Shown: positions 25,894 to 34,262, counted from the first letter of the stretch. The stretch: 39,854 nucleotides of DNA from JBAZWE01 sp041658605 (GCA_041658605.1 JBAZZU010000020.1:1-39854); one strand, 5' to 3'. Translations and numbers: made by a program. The notes: generated from the letters alone by a model not told the origin.

Positions 25894-25923
25894 ATAATAC
25901 CATCGCAAAGCGCCGGGCGTCAA
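25894..25923 (-). promoter_or_regulatory. Candidate sigma-A promoter of the acs operon
   Basis: On the minus strand -35 TTGACG (25918-25923) and -10 TATTAT (25894-25899) are 18 bases apart. Transcription should start near 25886, giving a leader of about 220 bases before acsD. The 471-base gap 25667-26137 between divergent transcripts holds this promoter, the structured leader and the upstream region of the plus-strand pair. No further gene is seen in it. Confidence 0.65.
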
Positions 25924-26137
25924 TAAGATTTATATATGAGGTGATATAAGCAAAATCGCACGATGCCGGGTGTCATCGTCTGCCGCCCATAATACCCATG
26001 TATGTATTGCGGTCAGGTTGCTCGTATTTGCATGCTTAATATAGGGCGCCAGTGGATATCTTAAAAGGACAGGTACGATTGATTTCGCCGGTTTTATAAA
26101 CTGCGAAATGACCGTAAATCCGGACACGGAGGAAGAA

Positions 26138-26401
26138 ATGGGTTATACACAGGTAGCGCTCGAGGACAAACTTTATGAGATGTACCCGGAGCTGATGAAG
26201 AATGGAATAGCTTTGAGAATGAGTTTTGACGAGGACAGGAATTCATGGGTAATAGGTTTTGTCAAAGGCGATCACAGCCGACATGCGTTCCTGGACAGGA
26301 ATGACGCGGATATGTGCATGGATGGCCAGCAGTGCATCTATCTGGGAGTGCTTGTCTCACAGTACATCAAGGACCTTGAGGAAGAGGCAGGCGTGGCCTG
26401 A
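26138..26401 (+). CDS. Small conserved-looking protein of unknown function
   Basis: I do not recognise a named family for this 87-aa protein. It starts at ATG 26138 (MGYTQVALEDKLYEMYPELM), six bases after a strong GGAGG. An in-frame ATG at 26108 would add ten residues but lacks a ribosome site. The protein is acidic and soluble, with a predicted mixed fold (SWVIGFVKGDHSRHAFLD). It has a pair of cysteines at 60 and 66 (MCMDGQQCIYLG) before a C-terminal helix. It is the first gene of a two-gene plus-strand unit with the DsrC-like gene, diverging from acsD. A redox- or sulfur-linked role is only a guess from the Cys pair and the neighbour. Confidence 0.8.
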   Translation: MGYTQVALEDKLYEMYPELMKNGIALRMSFDEDRNSWVIGFVKGDHSRHAFLDRNDADMCMDGQQCIYLGVLVSQYIKDLEEEAGVA

Positions 26402-26456
26402 CAGGTTCGTTCTTTTAAAACTGTTCCTCCGACCGTTTATTAAGGAGATGGTTCAC

Positions 26457-26786
26457 ATGTCGGTTATTGAATATGCCGGAACCAGTATCAGCCTCGATGA
26501 GGATGGGTATCTGGAAAACACCGAAGTATGGGATGAAAGTACAGCCAGAGGGATGGCCGAAAATCTTGGCATCAGCGAACTTACCGCCGAGATGATGGAT
26601 GTTATCCACTTTATGCGCTCATATTTCGTCAACTACAATTCCTTCCCCGTTCTGAATACCATCTGCAAGAACGTCCACCAGCCGAAGGAATGTGTGAACG
26701 AGGAATTCATCGACCCGCTGAAGGCATGGAAGATCGCCGGACTCCCCAACCCTGGAGACGAGGTGATCTCCTATCTGAAGCGTTGA
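26457..26786 (+). CDS. DsrC/TusE-family protein lacking the C-terminal cysteines
   Basis: This 109-aa protein aligns with the DsrC/TusE/DsvC fold. It has a short N-terminal beta part (YAGTSISLDEDGYLENTEVWDE), a helix-rich middle (TAEMMDVIHFMRSYFVNYN) and the signature KIAGLPNPG near the end. In true DsrC the C-terminal arm has two redox cysteines, one before KIAGLP and one just before the end. Here the first is replaced by W91 and the second is missing, with a tail ending ISYLKR. Two other cysteines, C70 and C79, lie just before the arm. It therefore cannot carry sulfur as DsrC does and may be regulatory or use C70/C79. The ATG at 26457 follows AAGGAG. It is cotranscribed with the 87-aa gene. 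Confidence 0.85.
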   Translation: MSVIEYAGTSISLDEDGYLENTEVWDESTARGMAENLGISELTAEMMDVIHFMRSYFVNYNSFPVLNTICKNVHQPKECVNEEFIDPLKAWKIAGLPNPGDEVISYLKR

Positions 26787-26830
26787 TTAATCATGTCACG
26801 CTGACTCCCACGCAACCACCAGAGGAGAGC

Positions 26831-27352
26831 TTACGTGTCTGATGACCTGCGTTTCCTGAGTATCATTCCGCCTAACCCGCCTGCCGCCAGGCCGACTGCG
26901 GGAACCAGCAGTAAGATACCGGTATTGGGCAGGCTCGTTATTGGTGAAGTTGCTGCATATGCAGTCTGCTGAACGGAAGCGTCAACGATAAAGTCCGCCG
27001 AACACTCCACATAAGATTCATTGGAGAAGCTGCCGCTGACTATGACCTGATGCGCTCCAGCTGTAGCTCCGGTCGGCACGTTAAAGTTGAAAATAAAATC
27101 TCCAGCGGGATCCGAAAGTACCTGGCCTAAAAAGTTGGACGGATCAGTCGTATCCCAATAAAACTCTGTTTCGCTATTGCTCAACAAACTGCCACCGGTT
27201 GCCATTACGTTACTACTGGCTACCCCGTGAGTAGGAGCGAGCACAAGATTCACGCTATCGCAGGGGGGAATTTGGGCGAAGGCGGGTCCGGTCACCAGCA
27301 GGCCCAATGCCATTACAGCAATCACCATTATTAAAAGGATCCTCAGTCTCAT
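26831..27352 (-). CDS. Sortase-anchored (LPNTG) surface protein
   Basis: This is a 173-aa secreted protein. A signal peptide (MRLRILLIMVIAVMALG to PAFA-Q) is followed by a small beta-rich domain with two cysteines (PPCDS and VECSADF) that resembles an Ig-like fold. The C-terminal sorting signal is complete: LPNTG, a hydrophobic stretch and RKRRSSDT. The start is ATG 27352 behind GGAGGAG. A longer in-frame start at 27394 would put a charged stretch before the signal peptide and is rejected. The protein should be linked to the cell wall by a sortase, which argues for a monoderm. It lies between folD and the DsrC-like gene without an obvious link to carbon metabolism. Confidence 0.82.
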   Translation of the reverse strand: MRLRILLIMVIAVMALGLLVTGPAFAQIPPCDSVNLVLAPTHGVASSNVMATGGSLLSNSETEFYWDTTDPSNFLGQVLSDPAGDFIFNFNVPTGATAGAHQVIVSGSFSNESYVECSADFIVDASVQQTAYAATSPITSLPNTGILLLVPAVGLAAGGLGGMILRKRRSSDT

Positions 27353-27464
27353 CTTTCTACTCCTCCTCTGGCTCCGCGCAGTTGATTCATACAACCTGAA
27401 ATTATTTTATTAAATTGACACTATCGACATCTCCGAGCCACGTCAAACTCATCTTTCGATGCGG

Positions 27465-28328
27465 TCAGCTGCCGGCAACCTGACACCAGATTTCCGCGGC
27501 TTTAAGCGTATTTTTCATCAGCATGGCTATCGTCATCGGACCGACGCCACCGGGTACCGGGGTTATCGCACGGGCTACCTTGCTGGCTGCCTCAAAATCC
27601 ACGTCACCCACAAGACCGTTATCAGTCCGGTGTATCCCGACATCGATGACGGTTGCGCCCTCTTTTACCATGTCCCCCTTGATAAGCTCGGGTACTCCGA
27701 CCGCGGCAACCAGCACGTCGGCACCCCGGGTAACCGCCCCGAGGTCTCTCGTTCTTGAATGACAGATGGTGACAGTGCAGTTCTCGCCAAGAAGCAGCAG
27801 CGCCGCCGGTTTGCCGACGTTATTGCTCCTGCCGACCACGACTGCGTTAGCGCCCTCCAGTTCTGTGCCGCTGCGCTTGAGGAGCTCGATCACTCCCGCC
27901 GGCGTGCACGACACAAAGCCAGGCACTCCGATCGCGAGCCTGCCCAGGCTGATCGGGTGGAAACCGTCTACATCCTTGTCAGGATCTATGGCCAGGATCA
28001 CGCGGTCCTCGTCGATATGGCCCGGCAGGGGCAGCTGCACCAGCAGGCCGTGCACATCCTCCTGTTTATTGAGCGTGTCGACCAGCGCCAGCAGTTCAGC
28101 TTCAGTAGTCTCCGCCGGAAGGACATGCTTGATTGATTTAAAACCGATCTCGAGGCAGGCTTTCTCCTTGTTGTTCACGTAAACCTGGGATGCCGGATCC
28201 TCACCAACCAGTACGACCGCCAGTCCCGGCGTGACGCCGTGTTCGGACTGCATCTTCTTCACTTCCTCAGTCAGCTCGGCCCGGATGTCGGCCGAGATCT
28301 GTTTGCCGTCTATGATTTCTGCTGCCAT
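27465..28328 (-). CDS. folD: Bifunctional methylene-THF dehydrogenase / methenyl-THF cyclohydrolase
   Basis: FolD converts formyl-THF-derived methenyl-THF to methylene-THF in the methyl branch, using NAD(P)H. The 287-aa product is the normal length. The N-terminal segment QVYVNNKEKACLEIGF carries the catalytic Tyr and Lys. The substrate loop LLVQLPLPGHID and the cofactor site VVGRSNNVGKPAALLLL are intact, as is GGVGPMTIAML near the end. The start is ATG 28328 (MAAEIIDGKQIS) with AAGGA seven bases upstream. The frame is open to 28385, but the extra residues are not family-like. It lies 117 bases downstream of cooC. Confidence 0.96.
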   Translation of the reverse strand: MAAEIIDGKQISADIRAELTEEVKKMQSEHGVTPGLAVVLVGEDPASQVYVNNKEKACLEIGFKSIKHVLPAETTEAELLALVDTLNKQEDVHGLLVQLPLPGHIDEDRVILAIDPDKDVDGFHPISLGRLAIGVPGFVSCTPAGVIELLKRSGTELEGANAVVVGRSNNVGKPAALLLLGENCTVTICHSRTRDLGAVTRGADVLVAAVGVPELIKGDMVKEGATVIDVGIHRTDNGLVGDVDFEAASKVARAITPVPGGVGPMTIAMLMKNTLKAAEIWCQVAGS

Positions 28329-28445
28329 GGATGATCCTTTCGCTAAAATCTGCTGCCAGGGGGGTTCCTGTATTATCGGGTGCATTTACTCGCGCACTTC
28401 TAACCTGATTACACTCCTGAGATGCCCGTCCTTTATGGGGCCGCC

Positions 28446-29204
28446 TCAGGCGGTGGCGAAAATCTTATCAAAAAGTGGTGTGCAGCCGCCAATCGATGGT
28501 GAGGATTCATCAAGGTCAAGGAGAGAGATGCCGGCGACTTCCGCCTCGAACAGGCCGGAGTCTTCCGGCAGAGTAGCAACGAGCGGCAGGCGCAGGCGCT
28601 CTATTTCCGGCTGTAGGGCCTTTGCGGCTTCCGGCGTGGCGCGGTTGAGGACGAACATCTTCTTGCCCACATCAAGCTTCATCTCATCGGCCAGCTCGAG
28701 CACCCGGTAGGCGGCCATCAGCCCGCGCATCCCGGCGTCGGAGATGACCAGCAGCACGTCGGTCTTGCGCGTCGTGCGCCGTGAAAGATGTTCGAGCCCG
28801 GCTTCGTTATCCATGATGACATGGCGATAATCCGCGGACAGGCCGTCCATATACCGCCGGATTATGTTATTCGCAAAACAGTAACATCCGGCGCCCTCGG
28901 GCCGGCCCATCGTCAGGAGGTCGTAGCCTTTGCCTTCGGCAAGCGCTTCCTGCATCTTGTATTCGACGAACTGGTCTTTGGTCATCCCGCCTGGAATGTC
29001 GCGGTCACCCGCAAAACCCTGTTCGCGCGCTGAACCGATCGTGATCGGGACTTCGATGCCAAGGGTCTGCCCCATATTGGAATTGGGATCGGCGTCCACG
29101 ACCAGCACCGGCGTCTCACCCTTGTTGACAAGATAGCGCACCGCCAGCGAGGCGATAGTGGTTTTACCGGTTCCGCCCTTGCCGGCGACCGCTATGGTGG
29201 TCAT
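28446..29204 (-). CDS. cooC: CODH nickel-insertion ATPase CooC
   Basis: CooC (AcsF in acetogens) is a P-loop ATPase that helps load nickel into CODH or acetyl-CoA synthase. The 252-aa product has the deviant Walker A GKGGTGKTT at residues 8-16 and DADPNSNMGQTLG (switch I region). The GCYCFANN motif supplies the paired Cys-x-Cys that bind metal at the dimer interface. The start overlaps the 3' end of acsV by four bases, so the two maturation factors are coupled. Whether it serves CooS or AcsB, or both, cannot be told. Confidence 0.94.
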   Translation of the reverse strand: MTTIAVAGKGGTGKTTIASLAVRYLVNKGETPVLVVDADPNSNMGQTLGIEVPITIGSAREQGFAGDRDIPGGMTKDQFVEYKMQEALAEGKGYDLLTMGRPEGAGCYCFANNIIRRYMDGLSADYRHVIMDNEAGLEHLSRRTTRKTDVLLVISDAGMRGLMAAYRVLELADEMKLDVGKKMFVLNRATPEAAKALQPEIERLRLPLVATLPEDSGLFEAEVAGISLLDLDESSPSIGGCTPLFDKIFATA

Positions 29205-31153
29205 GATTTCCCAAGCTCAGCAAGTATTTTTTCCATCCGCGGGAACCATTGCATGTTCGTGTGCGGGAAAAACAGTGACGCCATATATTCATCCATGAAG
29301 TACTGGTTGTCAGACAGTTCGATATTTGTCATGGTTCGGGCCACCTCTTCGGCCGACTGCTGCATGTCCTTGGAGAACGAGACAAGGCGCGCGCCCAGCA
29401 GCGATCCATTGCCCACGAATGTGAAACGCTCCGGATCGAGCTCCGGGAAGAGGCCGATGGCGGCGGCGCGGTCCACCTGCAGATACTTGCCGAAGCCGCC
29501 GGCCACATAGACCTGCTCAACTGAGTCGAGATCCATGCCTACGCTGTTCAGCAGCGTCGTTATTCCGGCGAATATGGCTCCCTTGGCCCGCATCAGGTTA
29601 TCGATGTCAGGCTCGGTAATCACGATGTCCTGGCCGGTCGCCGTATATTCCGCGCGCACAAGCACATACTCCCAGAGGCCGTCGGCGTTGCGTCTCAGCC
29701 ACTCGCCCTCCTTCCCCTCCCTGAACTTGCCGTTCTGCCCGATGATGCCGGCTTCGAGCAGCTCCGCCACGGTATCGATTATGCCGGAACCGCAGATTCC
29801 CAGAGCCTTCTTCCCGCCGATCGTAAGTATGTGCGGCTCACCGCTTGCCGGGTCTATCTGCACCGCCTCGATGGCGCCGCGGGTCGCCCGCATGCCGTGC
29901 TCTATGCCGCCGCCCTCGAATGCCGGCCCGGCCGAACACGAGGTTGCGACCAGCCATTCCCTGTTGCCGACTACCGCTTCGCCGTTGGTGCCAATATCTA
30001 TATAGAGAGTAACCTTGTCGGTCTGGAATACGCCCGAACCGATGATGCCGCTGACGATATCGCCGCCGACGTAACTGGACACACAGGGGAAGGTGTATAA
30101 AAACACGTGGTCGCAGACGTCGATGCCGAGATGGTCCGCACGCACCGGTGGCAGAAAAGTCGCGGCCGGTATGTATGGAGCAATACGGATATGTTTGGGA
30201 TTGACCCCTGTCAGCAGATGCGTCATTACCGTGTTGCCCGCCGCGACCATATGCGACACCTGGCATCGGTCGACTTTGCCCTTCTCCAGCACGTTCTCGA
30301 TAACGGTGCTGATAGTCTGGACCACGGCCTCCTGCAACTTCTTGCGGCCGCCCGATTTCTGGGAATAGACGATGCGGGTTATCACATCGTCACCGTAACT
30401 GATCTGGCCGTTGTACTCCGAAGCCTCCGCGACGGTCTTTCCTTCCTTCAGGTCGAGCAGCTGCGCGTAGATACTGGTGGTCCCGATATCGAGGACGATC
30501 GAATAGTCTTCAGCGGTCCGGTCGCCGGGGACGACCTGGATGACCTTCGGCCCTTTTTGCCTCTCAACCAGGGTAACCGTCACCAGCCAGTCCTCGAGCC
30601 GGAGCATCACCGGCAGATCGCGAACGACATGGAAGTCCACGGACACGTCGCCGATGCCGTGCTGCGCCTTGAGCGCCAGCTTCAGGCGGTCGAGGTCGTT
30701 GATGTTGTTGGCCGCATCAGGCGGCTCCAGCTTCAAGGCGAATTTTTTTACTACCGGGTCGACCTTCCACCCGCTGACAAGCTCCTCGAGGTCCTGCGCC
30801 GTCAGAACGCGTCCGGGGCCGGGACGCCTCGCGTGAGTGAGCGCGACGGCATCGCCCATGCGTGATTCCTCGGGGATGGCAACCGTAAGATCGCCCATGA
30901 CTTTGACCCGGCAGGCAAGCCGCAACCCGGCCTTGTAATCATCGTCGGAGAGCTTGGCGGACTTGCCGCCCTCGTACTCGCCCTCCATTATCTCCACCTT
31001 GCACTTGCCGCACGCACCGGTACCGCCACAGGAAGCGTTTATGTGTACGCCTTCGAGCAGCGCCACCCTGAGCAGGTTGGCTTCATGCGGTACGCCATCG
31101 CAGACGATATCGCCGGGCTGGAATGTGATTGTATGTGTCTTCTGCTCATTCAT
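29201..31153 (-). CDS. acsV: Reductive activator of the corrinoid iron-sulfur protein
   Basis: AcsV (RACo) uses ATP to return inactive Co(II) corrinoid protein to Co(I). The 650-aa product has an N-terminal [2Fe-2S] ferredoxin domain with Cys at 42, 48, 51 and 81 (SCGGTGACGKC and LACRV). A linker and an ASKHA-type ATPase region follow, with VLDIGTTSIYAQLLDL near residue 225, YIDIGTNGEAVVGN and GICGSGIIDTVAELLEAG. The length matches the family. The ATG at 31153 has no ribosome site but a TATAAT box six bases before it, suggesting a leaderless transcript. It is the first of the acsV-cooC-folD unit and serves the AcsC/AcsD pair encoded in the neighbouring operon. Confidence 0.95.
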   Translation of the reverse strand: MNEQKTHTITFQPGDIVCDGVPHEANLLRVALLEGVHINASCGGTGACGKCKVEIMEGEYEGGKSAKLSDDDYKAGLRLACRVKVMGDLTVAIPEESRMGDAVALTHARRPGPGRVLTAQDLEELVSGWKVDPVVKKFALKLEPPDAANNINDLDRLKLALKAQHGIGDVSVDFHVVRDLPVMLRLEDWLVTVTLVERQKGPKVIQVVPGDRTAEDYSIVLDIGTTSIYAQLLDLKEGKTVAEASEYNGQISYGDDVITRIVYSQKSGGRKKLQEAVVQTISTVIENVLEKGKVDRCQVSHMVAAGNTVMTHLLTGVNPKHIRIAPYIPAATFLPPVRADHLGIDVCDHVFLYTFPCVSSYVGGDIVSGIIGSGVFQTDKVTLYIDIGTNGEAVVGNREWLVATSCSAGPAFEGGGIEHGMRATRGAIEAVQIDPASGEPHILTIGGKKALGICGSGIIDTVAELLEAGIIGQNGKFREGKEGEWLRRNADGLWEYVLVRAEYTATGQDIVITEPDIDNLMRAKGAIFAGITTLLNSVGMDLDSVEQVYVAGGFGKYLQVDRAAAIGLFPELDPERFTFVGNGSLLGARLVSFSKDMQQSAEEVARTMTNIELSDNQYFMDEYMASLFFPHTNMQWFPRMEKILAELGKS

Positions 31154-31159
31154 GGTGTC

Positions 31160-31165
31160 ATTATA
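31160..31165 (-). promoter_or_regulatory. -10 box for a probable leaderless acsV transcript
   Basis: TATAAT (31160-31165, minus strand) ends six bases before the A of the acsV ATG, the spacing expected when transcription starts at the start codon. No Shine-Dalgarno sequence and no clear -35 box are present. Confidence 0.45.
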
Positions 31166-31192
31166 TAAGGTTCGATATGCTTTCTCCCCTGT

Positions 31193-31591
31193 TCAGCTGG
31201 TTTTCTCCCCGTACTTCATGTCCCGGTAGACGATCTCGATCTTTTCCACAAGCTCATCCAGTGGCACCGGCTTCAGGCAGTAGTCGTTGGCGCCATTCTC
31301 AAGGCATGTGAGTCCGGTATGAACCGATGCGTGCCCGGTCAGCATTATTACTCCAATGGAATGATCGTCCTTTCTGATCTCCCGGAGACAATCGTTGCCG
31401 TCCATGTCGGGCAGCATCATATCGAGGACGACGACGTCAATCCGTGAATCCGCTATTAGCGCCAGGCCTGTCATGCAATCTGCCGCTGTGACAACATCAT
31501 AACCTCGCCTGGTGAGACGCTTTGCTGTGATCTCGAGATAATCCGTCTCATCGTCGACCAGCAGCACTCTAATCTTTTCAGATGCTTCCAC
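31193..31591 (-). CDS. Single-domain response regulator 1
   Basis: This 132-aa protein is a receiver domain only. The acidic pocket is in LLVDDET, the phosphorylated Asp is D57 in VVLDMMLPDMDG, and the switch Thr and Lys are in MLTGHAS and LKPVPLDE. There is no DNA-binding or enzyme output domain. The GTG start overlaps the TAG stop of the PEP-synthase-like gene by one base, so the two are tightly coupled. It may act on that enzyme or on a partner elsewhere. The probable phosphodonor is the histidine kinase at the other end of this module (inference). Confidence 0.93.
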   Translation of the reverse strand: MEASEKIRVLLVDDETDYLEITAKRLTRRGYDVVTAADCMTGLALIADSRIDVVVLDMMLPDMDGNDCLREIRKDDHSIGVIMLTGHASVHTGLTCLENGANDYCLKPVPLDELVEKIEIVYRDMKYGEKTS

Positions 31592-34146
31592 TATTCACCT
31601 TCGATCGGGTTCGGTTTTACGATCTCATCCAGATCCCCGGTTATCCTGCGCCGGTAACGGTCGACCATGTTCTGATCCCCCATGGCCATGTCGATCTGCC
31701 TGGTATGTATAAGAAGATACCCGAGAACCTTCAATCTCTCAATCAGGTATTCCCTGGGTTTCTTCTCGATCCGCGCCGTCAGTGCGTCGAGCTTCACTTC
31801 TACCCGGAACCCGTATCTCTCGAGGATGTCGCGCAGAAGATAAACCCTTGTGAATCTCCGGCTTCTGTCAGCAGCGCCTCCCTTGAACTGGAAGCTGACG
31901 TAATTCTCGGTCAGCATATCACCCAGGTAGGCCTCCGCGAGGGTAAAATGATAACCCAGCCGCATGCTCAGGTTGCAGAAATTACGTGAGATAAGAAAGA
32001 AGTTCCTGTTGCCGAGCGACGCGCGCACCGCCGGATCGAGACTGGGGTTCATTGTCGACCGGAACAGCACCGAGCCAAATCCCTTTACACTCACCGGCGG
32101 CGGGCCTTGCCACGGCTTCCTGATCATGCCGGCCCAGATCGCCTTCATCGGTTCACAGACTATATCGTCCCAGCTGACATACTTCTGCTTGACGTCATAA
32201 CCTTCGCGGAAGCCATCGTCCAGATCCAGCACCCACCACTGAAACGGCGACTCGCCAACCAGCTGCTTTGCAGACTTGGCGGCAAATCCGGACATCTTGC
32301 CAAAGGTGAACATCTTGTCCACTGCCTTTTCGTGGCAGAAGCGGGTCAGGTCATGAAGCGACCTGCATTGTGACGGCTTGAAATAAGGCGATGATGGATC
32401 GGTCAGATTCAGAGGTATAACCAGCGTCATTATTTCTTCAAGGATATGGTAAATCGGGCTGCCGACCATGAGATTGGGCGGTGGCACGGACCTGGCGAGC
32501 ACATCTTCCCGTCTCCCCCGGTAGACGCGGCAGCTGTCCGCATCTACCGTGACAACCGCACCATTCTCAAGATGTTTCATCGCATTCTTTAGACCGAATA
32601 TCGCCGGAACGCCGAATTCCCGCGCGACGATAGCCAGATGTGTTGCGGCGTGTCCTGTTTCGCTGACGACTGCTGAAGCCCGGTTCATCAGCGATGCCCA
32701 TTCGGGCATCGGATGTTTCACGACCAGCACTGCGCCCTTGGGGAACTCGAGCAGGTCGACATTGCTTCGCACCTCGAATATCTCGCCGAATGCCGTGCCC
32801 CTGCTGGCGGAAAGGCCTCCCGCGACCAGCAGATCCCCGCTACGCACCTCCTCTTGCCGGGCAGGTGATTTGTCATCCTGGGAAAGCTGAGCCAGAGGTC
32901 GGCTTTGTAATATCGTGACCTTTCCGCTCTCCACAATCGACCATTCAATGTCCTGCGGTACCCCGAAGTGCTCCTCAAGGCTTATTGCGATGCCAGCCAG
33001 TTCCCGCTGCTTTTCCGGGGTCAGGTGACTGCCGACCTTGCCCGGCCCGCGATGAGAAACCTCAGTTGGATCCTCCCTGAATAACTGGTAGAAGTCGGTA
33101 TCAGTGATACCCTCGACTACGCGCCGTCCCAGTCCGGGGGCAGCGTTGATTTCAACCATCGAGCTGTCAGGATCCTGAGGGGACCGGGAAAACATGACGC
33201 CGCTGACGACAGCGTCCACCATCACCATGCAGCCAACACACATTATGACGTCCTGGTGGCGGAAACCGCGCTGGTGGCGGTAGATTATCGCCTGGCTGCC
33301 ATACTTGCTGGCGACGATCTCCTTATAGGTCTCTATGATGGAGTCCTCGCTGATGTTCAGCTGGGTACGGTACTGCCCCGCGAACGACGCTCCAGACCCG
33401 TCCTCCTCCGTGGCGCTGGAGCGCATGGAGATCAGAGGATTTATGCCGTCGCCTGAAGACAGCGCGCGGTAGTTTTCCATGATCCGTCTCTCCAGATCAT
33501 CCGGCAGGGGGGCGACGCTGATCAGATGCTGGATCCTGGCACTGGTGGTATATAGCTCTTCGAGGTTTTCCAGATCGACGGTCTTCAGCAGCCGGTTGAT
33601 CTCGTCCTGCAGGCCGGTGGAGTGCATGAAATACTGTGAGGCGGCGGCGGTGATGGCAAAACCCGCCGGAATCTCAAAGCCGGCCCGGTTGTGTACCTCT
33701 CCCAGATTTGCCATCTTTTCACCAACGGCATCAGCGTCCTCTTTGCTGATCTGCGATAGCGATACAACATATTCACCAGGCGGGACTTCGGGCTGCCTTG
33801 CCAGGATCTCCTCGATCTTTCCGGAGATCTCTTCAAGTGCGGGCGTCAAACCCTGGTATTTGCCGTCAGATATCTCCTGGAGGCTATGGATCATTTTGTA
33901 GACGTTAACCGTCAGGGCCGTGCACTGACCCCGCACAAATGCCATACCGAATGGCCGACCCCTGGTCAGCGCCCTTTCCATGCCCGCCATCAGGTCAAGC
34001 GCGCTGTTATTTGCGGTAAGAAGCGCCCGGAAACCCCGATAATGGTTTCTGAACGACTCTTCCAGCACGTCGGCGTCGACCTGCGGCCCGGAAATGGAAA
34101 ACACCGCCGCGATTCTTTTCAGGCCTGTTTTGAGTTTGCCGCTCAT
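31591..34146 (-). CDS. PEP-synthase-like phosphotransferase with a non-standard C-terminal domain
   Basis: This protein of about 851 aa has an N-terminal helical region and an ATP-grasp domain of the PPDK/PEP-synthase type (RSSATEEDGSGASFAGQ, then DIEWSIVESGKVTILQSRPL). The swivelling phosphohistidine domain has SETGHAATHLAIVAREFGVP, with the catalytic His before LAIVARE. The last 300 residues do not show the PEP/pyruvate TIM barrel and its usual motifs. Instead there is an unrecognised domain with PFQWWVLDLDDGF and NRNFFLISRNFCNLSMRLG. It may phosphorylate another substrate, as rifampin phosphotransferase does with the same first two modules. The start is uncertain: ATG 34146 is preferred over TTG 34182, which abuts a hairpin. 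Confidence 0.85.
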   Translation of the reverse strand: MSGKLKTGLKRIAAVFSISGPQVDADVLEESFRNHYRGFRALLTANNSALDLMAGMERALTRGRPFGMAFVRGQCTALTVNVYKMIHSLQEISDGKYQGLTPALEEISGKIEEILARQPEVPPGEYVVSLSQISKEDADAVGEKMANLGEVHNRAGFEIPAGFAITAAASQYFMHSTGLQDEINRLLKTVDLENLEELYTTSARIQHLISVAPLPDDLERRIMENYRALSSGDGINPLISMRSSATEEDGSGASFAGQYRTQLNISEDSIIETYKEIVASKYGSQAIIYRHQRGFRHQDVIMCVGCMVMVDAVVSGVMFSRSPQDPDSSMVEINAAPGLGRRVVEGITDTDFYQLFREDPTEVSHRGPGKVGSHLTPEKQRELAGIAISLEEHFGVPQDIEWSIVESGKVTILQSRPLAQLSQDDKSPARQEEVRSGDLLVAGGLSASRGTAFGEIFEVRSNVDLLEFPKGAVLVVKHPMPEWASLMNRASAVVSETGHAATHLAIVAREFGVPAIFGLKNAMKHLENGAVVTVDADSCRVYRGRREDVLARSVPPPNLMVGSPIYHILEEIMTLVIPLNLTDPSSPYFKPSQCRSLHDLTRFCHEKAVDKMFTFGKMSGFAAKSAKQLVGESPFQWWVLDLDDGFREGYDVKQKYVSWDDIVCEPMKAIWAGMIRKPWQGPPPVSVKGFGSVLFRSTMNPSLDPAVRASLGNRNFFLISRNFCNLSMRLGYHFTLAEAYLGDMLTENYVSFQFKGGAADRSRRFTRVYLLRDILERYGFRVEVKLDALTARIEKKPREYLIERLKVLGYLLIHTRQIDMAMGDQNMVDRYRRRITGDLDEIVKPNPIEGE

Positions 34147-34182
34147 TACATATCTATAACCATTCCATACCATAACAATCAA

Positions 34183-34228
34183 GTGGCCCCCTGCGAACCG
34201 CTCAGGCGCGATTCGGTGAGGGGGCCAC
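34183..34228 (-). terminator. Long two-part hairpin before the PEP-synthase-like gene
   Basis: Ten-base arms GTGGCCCCCT and AGGGGGCCAC (34183-34192 and 34219-34228) enclose a second perfect 8-bp stem (CGAATCGC with GCGGTTCG, minus strand). The weak T-rich run TTGATTGTT follows leftward. It could be a partial terminator or an attenuator between the unknown membrane protein gene and the phosphotransferase gene, or an mRNA-stabilising element. Confidence 0.5.
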
Positions 34229-34262
34229 CATATCAGCTTTCAGATAGATACTGTAACAGCTA

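Noticed and set aside
28329..28385. 19-residue N-terminal extension of folD
   Set aside because: The downstream ATG has a good ribosome site and the standard FolD N-terminus.
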